Source of the DNA: Lentisphaeria bacterium
GTDB lineage: Bacteria > Verrucomicrobiota > Lentisphaeria > Victivallales > Victivallaceae
Reading direction: 5' to 3'
NCBI GenBank assembly: GCA_017507125.1
Contig: JAFWBQ010000017.1
Span: forward strand, 1 to 39,149
DNA length: 39,149 nucleotides
The translations under genes were made by a program, and so were the position numbers. Below the pieces are notes generated by a model that was not told the origin of the DNA, did no database searches, and was given only the letters and a program-made list of their open reading frames with translations. Of this stretch, positions 15,897-24,998 are shown in pieces; the stretch's first letter is position 1; each line of letters starts with the position of its first letter.

Positions 15897-16989
15897 CCGG
15901 GAAGGATGCATTGCCCTCAATCTGGTGCCCGGTATCGGCTATTCGCGGTTCCAAATGCTTTCAGAGTGGTTCGGCGCCCCGGGACAAATCTTCAATCATG
16001 CCGTTGAAGAATACGAAAAACTGCGAAACTTCGGTCCGCTTTTAAGCGCCAGACTGGCAGAGTTCGACCCGGAAACGGCCGTTGCCGCCGAATTGGAACT
16101 GGCGGAACGGGGCGAAGTAGATATCATTACTCTGTTTGACAGCGATTATCCGGCGATCCTGAGAGAGCTGAGTGATCCGCCTCTGTGTCTTTATGTCAGG
16201 GGAAGGCTCCCGGATTTCCCGGAAAAAGCCGTCGCCGTCGTCGGCACACGCCGCATGAGCGCCTATGGTGCCAGAATGAGCGAACAAATCGCCGGAACTG
16301 CTGCCGCCATGGGTTACACTGTGGTTTCCGGTCTGGCTCTAGGCGTTGATACGGTGGCACACCGTGCCGCTGTCAGAGCCAATGGCACAACTGTTGCGGT
16401 GGTAGGAGCGGGACTGGCACATGTTCATCCCAAAGAAAATATCCCCCTTGCCCGTGAGATCATTGAACACGGAGGGGCTGTCATCACAGAATTTCCCATC
16501 GGCATGCCTCCTTCACGTCAGAACTTTCCCCGCCGCAACAGGATCGTGGCGGCACTCTGTCAGGCAACTATCGTCACAGAAGCAGGAATCGACTCCGGTG
16601 CCATGATAACCGCCCGGCTTGCCCTTGAAAACAACCGCGAGATCTTTGCACTCCCCGGCAACGTGGACAACCCCGCTGCCGCCGGATGCAATGCATTGAT
16701 TCGTGAAGGTGCCTGTCTCATTGAACGCTTTGAAGATGTCGCAGCGGCACTTGGTTCCTGCGTCAGCGTTCCTGTCAGCAAGAGAGATCCGGAAATGCCC
16801 AGCGATACGGACATGGACGAACTCTCCCAAAAGATCTGGCTTCTTCTCGGCAACGGTGAGATCGGGTTTGATGAAATGCAGACCGCACTTGATACTGATA
16901 CCGGCGCCCTGCTGGCAGCTCTGATGAAACTCGAACTCAAGATGTTTATAGAACTGACTCCCGAACAACGCTACAGGAGAATGGTATGA
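15889..16989 (+). CDS. dprA: DNA-processing protein DprA
   Basis: The 366-residue protein has an N-terminal helix-hairpin-helix-like region (NLVPGIGYSRFQML), then the Rossmann-fold DprA core: YVRGRLP, AVVGTRRMSAYG, SGLALGVDTVAHRAA, VVGAGLAHVHPKEN, RRNRIVAALC, TEAGIDSGAMITARLA and FALPGNVDNPAAAGCNALI, then a C-terminal winged-helix-like domain. DprA loads RecA on incoming single-stranded DNA during natural transformation. With prepilin genes in the same window, uptake competence is conceivable, but DprA is widespread and does not prove it. It overlaps aroB by eight bases and mnmE by four. Confidence 0.95.
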   Translation: MTDREGCIALNLVPGIGYSRFQMLSEWFGAPGQIFNHAVEEYEKLRNFGPLLSARLAEFDPETAVAAELELAERGEVDIITLFDSDYPAILRELSDPPLCLYVRGRLPDFPEKAVAVVGTRRMSAYGARMSEQIAGTAAAMGYTVVSGLALGVDTVAHRAAVRANGTTVAVVGAGLAHVHPKENIPLAREIIEHGGAVITEFPIGMPPSRQNFPRRNRIVAALCQATIVTEAGIDSGAMITARLALENNREIFALPGNVDNPAAAGCNALIREGACLIERFEDVAAALGSCVSVPVSKRDPEMPSDTDMDELSQKIWLLLGNGEIGFDEMQTALDTDTGALLAALMKLELKMFIELTPEQRYRRMV

Positions 16990-18317
16990 ATACAGTCGAT
17001 ACAATCGCCGCCCCCGCCAGCGCCATCGGAGGTGCCGTCTCGGTCATCAGGATCTCAGGTCCGGATGCCCTCAATATACTCAGAAAGGTCTGGCTGGGAA
17101 AAAGTGATCCGGGCAGAGAAAACAACCACCGGAAAATGCTGCTGGGCAAAGTCAACGGCGATCCGGCTCTTGCAGTTTTCATGCCGGGCCCACGCAGTTA
17201 CACAGGTGACGACGTGGCGGAACTCCACTGTCACGGCGGTGCCGCCGCCGCTGCCAACGCCCTCAATGCCATCTTTAATGCAGGCGCCAGAAGTGCCGAA
17301 CCCGGAGAATTCACATTCCGCGCTTTCGTCAACGGAAAACTTGACCTGACGCAGGCAGAGGCCGTCTCGGATCTCATCAGTGCCGGCAGCGATGCCGCCT
17401 TCAAACTGGCTGAAAGACAGCTTGCCGGTTCACTCAGCAGCAGACTCAACACCGTTTATGACCGCATTGCTTCTCTCATCTCTGAATGTGAGGCCCGTCT
17501 GGATTTCCCCGATGAGGATCTGGATTTTGACCCTCTGGATTCTGAAAAAATCGCCGCGATCCGGCAGGAAATCAAAGAACTGGTCGACTCCGGCAGAGCC
17601 GGGGCACTCCTGAGAGACGGCATTGATGTGGTTCTTGCCGGAAAACCCAACGCAGGAAAATCCAGTCTGTTCAATCTTCTTGCCGGCAGTGAACGTGCCA
17701 TTGTCACCCCTATTCCCGGAACCACCCGCGATACAGTTGAAAGCCAAATCGTTCTCTGCGATCTGCCGGTAAAGCTGACCGACACTGCAGGACTCCGCGA
17801 GAGCAGTGATATTGTGGAACAGCTGGGGGTCGCCCGCAGCCGTCGTGCCATTGCCGCAGCAAAAGTCATCTTCTGGGTCCTTGATTCTTCAAATCCGGAT
17901 CTCCATGCTGAGATCTCTGACATGGAGTTTGCGCCGGGAACCATTGCTGTCTGGAACAAAAGCGATCTTCTCCCTCCAGGGAGAAAACTTCCCGAACTGC
18001 CCTGCCCCGCCGTCATGATTTCGGTCGCAGAAAACAGAAATATTGATGAACTCCTTAAAAATTTCACAGATATGGTCTACGGTGAAGGAGAAAACGCAAG
18101 GGTCCCGGAGGTCGCTGTCAATGCCCGCTCGCGGGTGCTTCTTGAAGAAAGCGACGCTTCGCTGGTTCAGGCGATGGAACAATTTGCAAACGGCGACTAT
18201 GAACTTGCCGCAAGCGACTTGAGAAATGCCATGCACGCCATCGGCAGAATCACCGGAAAAAGTTCAGATCCGGATGTTCTGGATGAAATTTTCAAAAATT
18301 TCTGCATCGGCAAGTAA
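16986..18317 (+). CDS. mnmE: tRNA uridine-5-carboxymethylaminomethyl modification GTPase MnmE
   Basis: The 443-residue protein shows the three MnmE parts. The N-terminal formyl-THF-binding domain has TIAAPASAIGGAVSVIRISG and PGEFTFRAFVNGKLDLTQAEAV-like sequence. The G domain has GKPNAGKSSLFN (about 219-230), TTRDTVE, DTAGLR and NKSD. The helical domain ends with the Cys motif FCIGK. With MnmG it modifies the wobble uridine of several tRNAs. The gene starts inside the dprA stop (ATGA) and is the last gene of the tilS unit. No clear terminator follows. Confidence 0.97.
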   Translation: MNTVDTIAAPASAIGGAVSVIRISGPDALNILRKVWLGKSDPGRENNHRKMLLGKVNGDPALAVFMPGPRSYTGDDVAELHCHGGAAAAANALNAIFNAGARSAEPGEFTFRAFVNGKLDLTQAEAVSDLISAGSDAAFKLAERQLAGSLSSRLNTVYDRIASLISECEARLDFPDEDLDFDPLDSEKIAAIRQEIKELVDSGRAGALLRDGIDVVLAGKPNAGKSSLFNLLAGSERAIVTPIPGTTRDTVESQIVLCDLPVKLTDTAGLRESSDIVEQLGVARSRRAIAAAKVIFWVLDSSNPDLHAEISDMEFAPGTIAVWNKSDLLPPGRKLPELPCPAVMISVAENRNIDELLKNFTDMVYGEGENARVPEVAVNARSRVLLEESDASLVQAMEQFANGDYELAASDLRNAMHAIGRITGKSSDPDVLDEIFKNFCIGK

Positions 18318-18344
18318 ATTTTTCCAAAAAAAATGAAAATCCAC

Positions 18345-18373
18345 TTGCAAATCAGGCAATAACGATATATCTT
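18345..18373 (+). promoter_or_regulatory. Promoter of the PpiC-type foldase gene
   Basis: TTGCAA (18345-18350), 17 bases, TATCTT (18368-18373). The leader of about 58 bases ends with a good AGGAG site (18425-18429) before the ATG at 18438. Confidence 0.65.
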
Positions 18374-18437
18374 ATTATTTCAGACAGAGTATTTCATATT
18401 ACCATACCCTGCGGGGTGAACAAAAGGAGAAATTTTT

Positions 18438-19610
18438 ATGGACTACACCAAATTGCTGATGACCGGAGCTGCCGCCGCCATGCTGACGGTTTCCGGATTC
18501 GCAGCTGATGCCAAGGCTGCCCCTGCCGCGAAACCTGCTGCAAAACCTGCTGCAAAACCTGCTGCAAAACCTGCTGCAAAACCTGCTGCGAAACCCGCTG
18601 CCAAACCTGCTGCAAAACCCGCTGCAAAACCTGCTGCAAAGGTTGATCCTTTCAGTGCTCTGCCCGCAGTCGTTGCTGAAATGAACGGTAAAAAAATCAC
18701 CCGTCAGCAGATTGCCGACTTCTTCAAGAAACTCTCTCCTGACGGCAAGATCCCTCCTCAGTTGACTCCTGAAATGGTCAAAGCAAATGCCTATGATCTG
18801 GTTGAAGCCTATATCACCAAGACTCTTGTCGATCAGGCAATTGCGAAATCCGGGATCAAAGTCTCTGCCAAAGAGATCGAAAAAATCATTAACGATCAGT
18901 TCAAGCAGATGCCCAAAGAACTTTACAACATGATGGTCACTCAGCTGAGCCAGCAGAAGATCACCATGGCCCAGCACATTGCCAAGATGGCTTCCAACCC
19001 TGCCGTGCGTGAAGAGATTGTTTTCAGAGAATTTGCCCGGAAATACATTTTGAAAAATGTCAAAGTCACCTCTGCAGATGCCCGTAAATTCTATGATGCC
19101 AACAAAGCTCAGTTCACCGTTCCCGCCGATGCCCCCGGAACACTGCGTGCCTCTCACATTCTGATTGCCACTGCTAAAGGTTCCGACGGAAAAGCCGAGC
19201 TCCGCAAAGCCAACGAAATCTATGCCAAAGTGATCAAGACCCCTGCCGATTTCGGCAAACTTGCTGCTGAACACAGTGCATGTCCTTCCGGCAAACAGGC
19301 TCAGGGTTCCCTCGGCGCCTTCCAGAAGGGACAGATGGTTCCTGAATTTGAAAAAGCGACCCTTGCTCTCAAAGAGAACCAGATTTCCAAACCTGTCAAA
19401 ACTCAGTACGGCTGGCACATCATCAAACGTGAAGCTGCCCGCAAGAGCGAAGTCAAGCCTTTTGCAGAAGTCGAAACCCAGCTGATCTCCTTCCTCAAAA
19501 ACCAGAAGGAGCAGGAGCTGCTTCAGAACTATATTTCCAATCTTGAGAAGAGCGCAAAAGTCAAGATCCTCGTTCCCAAGTCCGCTCCCGCGATGATGCC
19601 CGGAATGTAA
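18438..19610 (+). CDS. Secreted PpiC/SurA-type peptidyl-prolyl isomerase with KPAA repeats
   Basis: This is a 390-residue exported foldase. Residues 1-25 form a signal peptide (MDYTKLLMTGAAAAMLTVSG, cleavage near AFAADA). Residues 32-67 are nine KPAA repeats, a basic, flexible Pro-Ala linker. A SurA/PrsA-like N-terminal helical chaperone domain follows (VVAEMNGKKITRQQIADFF near 74). The parvulin PpiC domain is near residues 232-330 (ASHILIATAKG, DFGKLAAEHSACPSG, GSLGAFQKGQMVPEFE, YGWHIIKRE). It should help folding of outer-membrane or periplasmic proteins, such as the LptD homologue in this window. It is a single gene between its own promoter and a strong terminator. Confidence 0.9.
   Translation: MDYTKLLMTGAAAAMLTVSGFAADAKAAPAAKPAAKPAAKPAAKPAAKPAAKPAAKPAAKPAAKPAAKVDPFSALPAVVAEMNGKKITRQQIADFFKKLSPDGKIPPQLTPEMVKANAYDLVEAYITKTLVDQAIAKSGIKVSAKEIEKIINDQFKQMPKELYNMMVTQLSQQKITMAQHIAKMASNPAVREEIVFREFARKYILKNVKVTSADARKFYDANKAQFTVPADAPGTLRASHILIATAKGSDGKAELRKANEIYAKVIKTPADFGKLAAEHSACPSGKQAQGSLGAFQKGQMVPEFEKATLALKENQISKPVKTQYGWHIIKREAARKSEVKPFAEVETQLISFLKNQKEQELLQNYISNLEKSAKVKILVPKSAPAMMPGM
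18531..18638 (+). repeat. Nine 12-bp tandem repeats coding KPAA
   Basis: Nine consecutive 12-base units with consensus AAACCTGCTGCA. Units 5, 6 and 8 carry single or double third-position changes; the other six are identical. Length changes by slippage would add or remove whole KPAA units without breaking the frame. Confidence 0.95.
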
Positions 19611-19632
19611 TACTCTTCCGGCTTAACATGAT

Positions 19633-19682
19633 GCCGGGTTTTGCGGAATGTTTCCATCTTCTGTAAAACCCGGCCTTTTTTT
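19633..19682 (+). terminator. Terminator after the PpiC gene
   Basis: The 10-bp stem GCCGGGTTTT/AAAACCCGGC (19633-19642 and 19665-19674) is followed by C and seven T. The next gene starts four bases after the T run. Confidence 0.85.
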
Positions 19683-19685
19683 ACG

Positions 19686-21134
19686 ATGTTTCGCACAAGA
19701 TCACTTATTTACGGGATACTGCTCTGCACGCTGGTCTTTTTTTCTGCCGGCATCTATTTGGTACGTCCCCTCTGGTTTGACGAAGCTCTGACCGTTCAGA
19801 ATTTTGCTCTGCTTGACTCAGTTGAAAGTATTTACTTCAACTACGTTATTCCGAACAATCAGATTCTTTACACTGTGATGCTCCATTACTGGATCAAACT
19901 TTATTGCGGTCTGGGGGGCATAGATGAGTGGATGCGTCTTCTTTCTCTGCTTCTGGCAGGGGTAACGATGCTTTACACTTACCGCAGATTTCGTGTCACA
20001 TTCGGCTCCGGAGTCATGGCGGTGATTCTTATCACCTTCTGCTGTGCCCCCCCGTTTCTGCTCCATGCCACTGCTCTGCGCGGCTATATGGCAGGAGCCT
20101 GCTTCACAGTTTTGGCACTGGGAGCGGCATTGGATTATGTCTCCTGCGGCAGGCTCCGGCATTGGATACGTTACTTTTTCTTTTCACTCTGCAGCGTGGC
20201 TGTGCTGCCTTCAGATCTGCTGGCGCTGGCAGGAGTCTGGTTCTACGCACTTCCACTCTGCGGTAGATCTTTCTGGAAAAACAAACGGTTTTATTTTCTC
20301 ATTTTCACCCCTTTTGCCGCATTTTTTCTCTTTTATCTGCCTATATTTCCCCAGCTTCTCCAGGTGATCCGCGTAGGCAGCAATGAAAGCTGGAAGAATC
20401 CGGGGGGAGTCGCACAGGCTGTCTATCTGCCTCAGCTCCTCACTTATGCCATGCTCCTTTTACCGGCCTTCTCGCTGCTGAATTCATTCCGCAGAAAAAA
20501 ATTCAATTGGCTGCGATCCTGTCGTGCCGGTATCTGGCTGCTGCCTCTGTTCCCCATACTTCTTTTACCGGCGCCCCCGTTTCCGAGAGTATTTTTCCCC
20601 CTCTTTCCTCTTTTCTCACTGCTTATCGCTGCCGGACTCCGGGATTTTACAGCGACTTTCTGCCGCCTGAAAAAAAGATTCCATAAGAAATTCTGGATCG
20701 GCGGTCTGGTCATACTGGCAGTCAGCTGGTGCTGTATCCAACAGCAGCAGGAGCTGAAAGAACTTTTCTCCTCCCGTTGCGGCGGTGCCGGAAGGGATGA
20801 CTTTTATTCCCCCTATTATCTGCAGAGCGGTCATTTGCCGGATGGAACTGCCAGAATGATTTCACGGAACGAAACGCTCCGGCAGGCTCAGGCCTTTTAC
20901 CTGACCTTCAACTCTGATCCCTGGCCGCTTATGTTCTATCTGCGTCTGAACGGCATTTCAGAGAAGCCCTTTCTTTTTGACGGTCCACGGGGTATGGTCA
21001 ATGAGCTTCCCCCCAATACAGGCGTAATTCTGAAAAGCGACGAGGATCAATCTCTTCTTGCCCGCCGTTTCAAAGGCCGTTGGAAACTTCTGTTTAAAAA
21101 CGACAATCATCAAGTGTGGAGTTATGATTTATGA
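19686..21134 (+). CDS. GT-C-fold (ArnT/PMT-like) integral membrane glycosyltransferase
   Basis: The protein has 482 residues from the ATG at 19686; an in-frame TTG at 19641 lies inside the terminator. The first membrane helix is followed by VRPLWFDEALTVQNF, whose Asp-Glu pair matches the catalytic first-loop motif of the GT39/ArnT/PMT_2 family. About nine or ten hydrophobic segments follow (for example MAVILITFCCAPPFLLHATA and GIWLLPLFPILLLP), then a soluble C-terminal domain from about 375. Such enzymes transfer sugar from a polyprenyl-phosphate donor to lipid or protein outside the inner membrane. No Shine-Dalgarno site is visible, and the promoter is unclear: expression may come from terminator read-through or a weak TTGCGG-17-TAAAAC at 19641. 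The stop overlaps the miaA start. Confidence 0.75.
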   Translation: MFRTRSLIYGILLCTLVFFSAGIYLVRPLWFDEALTVQNFALLDSVESIYFNYVIPNNQILYTVMLHYWIKLYCGLGGIDEWMRLLSLLLAGVTMLYTYRRFRVTFGSGVMAVILITFCCAPPFLLHATALRGYMAGACFTVLALGAALDYVSCGRLRHWIRYFFFSLCSVAVLPSDLLALAGVWFYALPLCGRSFWKNKRFYFLIFTPFAAFFLFYLPIFPQLLQVIRVGSNESWKNPGGVAQAVYLPQLLTYAMLLLPAFSLLNSFRRKKFNWLRSCRAGIWLLPLFPILLLPAPPFPRVFFPLFPLFSLLIAAGLRDFTATFCRLKKRFHKKFWIGGLVILAVSWCCIQQQQELKELFSSRCGGAGRDDFYSPYYLQSGHLPDGTARMISRNETLRQAQAFYLTFNSDPWPLMFYLRLNGISEKPFLFDGPRGMVNELPPNTGVILKSDEDQSLLARRFKGRWKLLFKNDNHQVWSYDL

Positions 21135-22018
21135 TCATCGTCATCATGGGGCCCACAGCGTCAGGCAAAAGCCGTCTGGCTCTGGAAACCGCCCGGCAGC
21201 TTAACGGAGAAATCGTTTCTTTTGACTCCATGCAGGTTTACCGCGGATTGGAAATCGGCACAGCTCAGCCCACTGCTGATGAGCGTTCATGCGTTCCGCA
21301 TCATCTGGTAGGCATTTACGACATTAAGCAGCGTCTTGATGTCTACACCTTTACAGACCTTGCAGAACGTGCCGTCAAAGATATCATTGCCCGGGGCAGA
21401 ACTCCCATTCTTGCCGGAGGAACCGGCATGTATCTGCGCTCATTTCTCTACGGCATGGATGATATGCCGGGGGACAGGGAGCTGCGCGCTCAACTGGATG
21501 AACTTTACGACGCCCCGGAACGGGAGGAGGCGCTCCGCCACCGTATGGCAGAAATCGATCCCGCAGCACTGGCAAAGTGGAGTGAATGCCGGAGACGTCT
21601 GATCCGGGCGCTTGAAGTCAAACTGATTTCAGGGAAATCCATTCTGGAACTGCAGCAGAATCAGGCCCGGGAACTCCGGCATAATGATGTCAGAGCCTTC
21701 AAGTTGGAACTTTCACCGGAGGAACTCAACTTGAAGATCGCCGCAAGAACTGAAGTCATGCTCAAAGAAGGCTGGATCGACGAAGCAGAAAAAGCTATCT
21801 CTGCAGGTCTCCTTGAAACACCTACAGCCCATCAGGCCCTGGGGTACAAAATCATTGACCGTTTCCTGAAGGGTGAGTTTTCACGGGAGGAACTCAAAGA
21901 AAAACTCATCGTCGCTACACGGCAATACGCCAGACGGCAGCGTACCTGGTTCCGTCATCAGCATCCCGAAGCGGAAGCGATCACTTCCCCAGAATCTCCC
22001 CTGCCAATCTTTCATTGA
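21131..22018 (+). CDS. miaA: tRNA dimethylallyltransferase MiaA
   Basis: The 295-residue enzyme adds a dimethylallyl group to A37 of tRNAs reading UNN codons. The P-loop GPTASGKS is at residues 7-14, then DSMQVYRGLEIGTAQP, PHHLVGI, ILAGGTGMYLRSFL and, near the end, HQALGYKII and ATRQYARRQRTWFR, all diagnostic. The gene starts within the stop of the preceding membrane protein (ATGA). Its last 38 bases overlap, tail to tail, the end of the PHP phosphatase gene on the other strand. Confidence 0.97.
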   Translation: MIIVIMGPTASGKSRLALETARQLNGEIVSFDSMQVYRGLEIGTAQPTADERSCVPHHLVGIYDIKQRLDVYTFTDLAERAVKDIIARGRTPILAGGTGMYLRSFLYGMDDMPGDRELRAQLDELYDAPEREEALRHRMAEIDPAALAKWSECRRRLIRALEVKLISGKSILELQQNQARELRHNDVRAFKLELSPEELNLKIAARTEVMLKEGWIDEAEKAISAGLLETPTAHQALGYKIIDRFLKGEFSREELKEKLIVATRQYARRQRTWFRHQHPEAEAITSPESPLPIFH

Positions 22019-22796
22019 TCACGGGCAGCCCCAATTCTGCTGCCCACTCCATGATCTCAGGAACGGCACGCCACAACGCACTGGGTGTGTGGGCATCTGA
22101 ACTGCACACAACTTCAATGCCGCCGATCTCAGATGCAAGTTCCCAGAACTGCCGGATGGGGTAACGCTTTCTGATTTGTCCGTCAGAAGCGGTAATAGGC
22201 TGCTTCCGGATGCCGTATGCGTTTATTTCCAGAGGAACATGGAGCGCTTTTGCAGCTTCAATAATATCTTTTGAAGCAGCTTTGCTGTCATCTGTCCAGG
22301 GGCATCCGTAGGCGAAAAAGAGATCTGGATGAGCGAAAAATATCCCCAGACCGCTTTCCATAAGTTTGATACTCTGCTCAACAATGATCTTGAGAGCGAC
22401 AGGATCACTTTCGCCGGGAAACTGTTTGTTCCTGCCGTTTTCCCAGATATAGTGATTTGAAGCGATCATATAGTCCAGCTTTTGAGACTCTTTCAACTCT
22501 TTCTGAAAACTCATCAGTTCCGGGATATACTCCCCTTCCAATGCTCTGAGCAACTTGATACCGGGATACTTTTTTGCAGCCTCATCAAGATCTTTCCACA
22601 GAAAGGGAAGATTTTCCAATCTGATCCTTGTCGTTTGAAGAAGTCCACCGGGCAGAGGCACATGCTCACTGAATCCCAGTACATCAAATTTTTCCCTTTC
22701 AGCCCAGACCATATAGTCAGCGATATTTCCTGAACCATGGCGGCAGCTGTGAGTGTGCGTATGTAAATTGACTTTTCCTTTGAAAGGGAGCCTCAT
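21981..22796 (-). CDS. PHP-domain phosphatase, histidinol-phosphatase (HisJ/HisK)-like
   Basis: The 271-residue protein has the four PHP metal motifs: NLHTHTHSCRHGSG (residues 10-23), GFSEHVPLPG near 41, LEGEYIPE near 87 with ASNHYIW following, then FAHPDLFFAYG and CSSDAHTPSALW near the C-terminus. This layout is typical of the HisJ histidinol-phosphatase family; no other his genes are nearby, so the substrate may differ. It follows rsmB by 18 bases with a GGAAAG site, as the last gene of the acyltransferase-lptD-hldD-rsmB unit. Confidence 0.88.
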   Translation of the reverse strand: MRLPFKGKVNLHTHTHSCRHGSGNIADYMVWAEREKFDVLGFSEHVPLPGGLLQTTRIRLENLPFLWKDLDEAAKKYPGIKLLRALEGEYIPELMSFQKELKESQKLDYMIASNHYIWENGRNKQFPGESDPVALKIIVEQSIKLMESGLGIFFAHPDLFFAYGCPWTDDSKAASKDIIEAAKALHVPLEINAYGIRKQPITASDGQIRKRYPIRQFWELASEIGGIEVVCSSDAHTPSALWRAVPEIMEWAAELGLPVINERLAGEILGK

Positions 22797-22814
22797 TCTT
22801 TCTTTCCTTATATA

Positions 22815-23999
22815 CTAACAAACACTTTTTTTCTTCATAACAGCAGCAAAAGCGCCATCCATGTCAAGATCAGGGATCAACTGCCGTTGGGAAACAAGTG
22901 TCAGTTCCGGATGTTTTTCCAAAAATGCCGCCACCTGACCGGCATTTTCCTCAAACTCAATAGAACATGTACTGTAAATCAACAAGCCCCCCGGAGCAGT
23001 CCTTTGGAGCGCGCACTCCAGAATATGACGCTGAATTCTGATAAGCTCCCGGAATTTTTCTTCTGAAAAGTTCCACAATGCATCAGGGCGGCGACGGAAA
23101 ACACCGGTGTTTGAGCATGGAACATCCGCAAGAACCACATCATAACTCCCCGCCAGTTCTTCGGGCAGCGCCACAATGACTTCAGCCTTCACGCCCCGCG
23201 CCTCCAGATTCTGACGGGTCAATCTCTGCCGGTTGCGGGAACGGTCAGCGGCAGTGATTCTGGCTCCCGGCGGCATGAGCTCGGCAAGCATCAATGTTTT
23301 TCCACCCGGAGCGGCACAAAGGTCAAGAGCCCTGGAGGCACCTGAAAGATCAAGATCCTGAAAGACCAGAGAAGTTGCAGGATCCTGCACGTAAATGTGT
23401 TTTTTGAGAAAAGGAGCACTTTTCAGAACTTCTGCACCGGCCCCCTTGAAAAAACGGAACGCCGGACTTGCCACAGGCTCTGCCTGAAGCTCTTCAAGCT
23501 CCCATTCTTTTTCCAGACGGAACGTAAAATCCGCCCCTTTGAGAAAAGCGGCAGTCAACTGTTCCTCATTTTTCTGCTGCGCCCATCGTTTGAGGATCGG
23601 AGCGGGCAGCACCTTTTCCGGCGACTCCTCAAAGTTGTTCGGAACAGCAAGAATACGCCGCAGAACAGCATTGACGAATTTGTCAGCTTTGAATTTTTTT
23701 GCCTCGGAAACGGCAATGTTTACTGCAGACTCAGCGGCAATGGCACGCTGAAAAAAAATCTGAGTCAAGACAGCTTGCAACAGCGCCAGCACTGCGGGGC
23801 GCGGGGCTTTTTCTATCCGCTCTGCCAACAAAGCATCAATGGCCTTGCGGCGGCGGAAAAAAGTCAGGACAAGATGTCCGATACTCCGGCGGTAACGGGG
23901 ATCCACATTTTCCATTTCCTCATCAAGTACCGCTTTCCGGGAAATGACAGCTTCAATGATTCCGGCGCTGCCCCGCAATATTCTTCCAGAATCGTGCAT
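22815..23999 (-). CDS. rsmB: 16S rRNA (cytosine-C5) methyltransferase RsmB/Sun
   Basis: The 394-residue protein has an N-terminal NusB-like RNA-binding domain (about 1-125; SAVNIAVSEAKKFKADKFVNAVLR) and a C-terminal SAM methyltransferase: DLCAAPGGKTLMLAELM (motif I, about 228-244), DVPCSNTGVFRRRPDALW with the catalytic-cycle Cys, and YSTCSIEFEENAGQV with the second Cys. It methylates C967 of 16S rRNA in E. coli. Slightly shorter than the E. coli enzyme (429). Its ATG overlaps the hldD stop. Its own stop is TAG, the only clear TAG gene end in the window. Confidence 0.92.
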   Translation of the reverse strand: MHDSGRILRGSAGIIEAVISRKAVLDEEMENVDPRYRRSIGHLVLTFFRRRKAIDALLAERIEKAPRPAVLALLQAVLTQIFFQRAIAAESAVNIAVSEAKKFKADKFVNAVLRRILAVPNNFEESPEKVLPAPILKRWAQQKNEEQLTAAFLKGADFTFRLEKEWELEELQAEPVASPAFRFFKGAGAEVLKSAPFLKKHIYVQDPATSLVFQDLDLSGASRALDLCAAPGGKTLMLAELMPPGARITAADRSRNRQRLTRQNLEARGVKAEVIVALPEELAGSYDVVLADVPCSNTGVFRRRPDALWNFSEEKFRELIRIQRHILECALQRTAPGGLLIYSTCSIEFEENAGQVAAFLEKHPELTLVSQRQLIPDLDMDGAFAAVMKKKSVC

Positions 24000-24973
24000 C
24001 AGTCACCCAAATATTTACCGGGGAGCAGATAATTGACAACGTAATCCCGGACAGCCTCCTGAAGAGAGAAGATCTCACGGGTATACCCGGTGTTATAAAA
24101 CTTTTCCATCTCAGCCTTTGTATAATACTGATAGCGGTCTTTCAGATGCTCAGGCATGTCAATGTATTCAATATTGATCTCTTTGCCCAGAGCATCAAAG
24201 ACAGCTTTACCCAGAGAGTTCCAGGTTTCGGCTTTACCGCTGCCGATATTATAAAGTCCCCCGGCGCGGGAGCATCCGAAAAGGTGCAGAACCATATCAA
24301 CGGCATCTTTCACATAGAGAAAATCGCGCATGGATTCACCATGAGCGTACTCTTTTTTATAGGACTTGAAAAGGCGCAGTTTGCCGTCAGTGGTGATTTG
24401 TTCAAAAGCTCTGAGAACAACGCTCCGCATTTCTCCTTTATGCCGCTCGTTGGGACCATAAACGTTGGAAAATTTACATCCGACAAGTTTTTTGAGCCAG
24501 TTGTGCCTTTTGGCATAAAGATCAAACATCTGCTTGGAGTAGCCATACATGTTCATGGGCCGCAACTCTTCGATGCGGTCATCGTCATCAATGTACCCTT
24601 TTGATCCATCCCCATAAGTGGCGCAGCTTGATGCATAAACCATGCGGATCCCTTTGGCGATGCAGAACTCCGCCAGCTCGGCAGTATAACGGAAATTATT
24701 GTCAATAAGGTAAGATGCATCTCTTTCAGTCGTCGATGAGCATGCCCCCAAATGAAAGACACCCTCGATCCCTCCGCCGAAATCGCCTTTGCGGAGCTTT
24801 TCTCTGAACTCTTCTTTTTCGAGATAGTCATCATAGGCAAGGGGGGCAAGATTTTTCCACTTGTCAGAACTCCCCAAATGATCCACCACAAGAATATTGC
24901 TGATGCCTCTGGCATTGAGTGCAGCAACGACCGCACTGCCGATAAGACCGGCTCCGCCTGTTACAATGTACAT
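23999..24973 (-). CDS. hldD: ADP-L-glycero-D-manno-heptose 6-epimerase
   Basis: The 324-residue short-chain dehydrogenase-type epimerase starts with the NADP-binding TGGAGLIGSAVVAAL. It has the HldD-specific FHLGACSSTTERDASYLIDNN-type segment near residue 75 and the catalytic MYGYSKQMFD (Tyr and Lys) near 142, then SNVYGPNE and ESMRDFLYVKDAV. It makes the heptose donor for the inner core of LPS, so the cell has heptose-containing LPS. It follows lptD by 25 bases, overlaps rsmB by one base and belongs to an envelope-plus-translation operon. Confidence 0.95.
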   Translation of the reverse strand: MYIVTGGAGLIGSAVVAALNARGISNILVVDHLGSSDKWKNLAPLAYDDYLEKEEFREKLRKGDFGGGIEGVFHLGACSSTTERDASYLIDNNFRYTAELAEFCIAKGIRMVYASSCATYGDGSKGYIDDDDRIEELRPMNMYGYSKQMFDLYAKRHNWLKKLVGCKFSNVYGPNERHKGEMRSVVLRAFEQITTDGKLRLFKSYKKEYAHGESMRDFLYVKDAVDMVLHLFGCSRAGGLYNIGSGKAETWNSLGKAVFDALGKEINIEYIDMPEHLKDRYQYYTKAEMEKFYNTGYTREIFSLQEAVRDYVVNYLLPGKYLGD

Positions 24974-24998
24974 AAAAAACTCCTGAATTCACGCGCTT

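Noticed and set aside
15889..16989. dprA plus prepilins taken as proof of a competence system
   Set aside because: dprA occurs in most bacteria, and no comEC, pilB, pilT or pilQ gene is present in the window.
18399..19418. Long minus-strand open frame rich in Arg-Phe-Cys-Ser repeats opposite the PpiC gene
   Set aside because: It is the reverse-strand shadow of the KPAA tandem repeat and the PpiC coding sequence, with no ribosome site and no recognisable protein.
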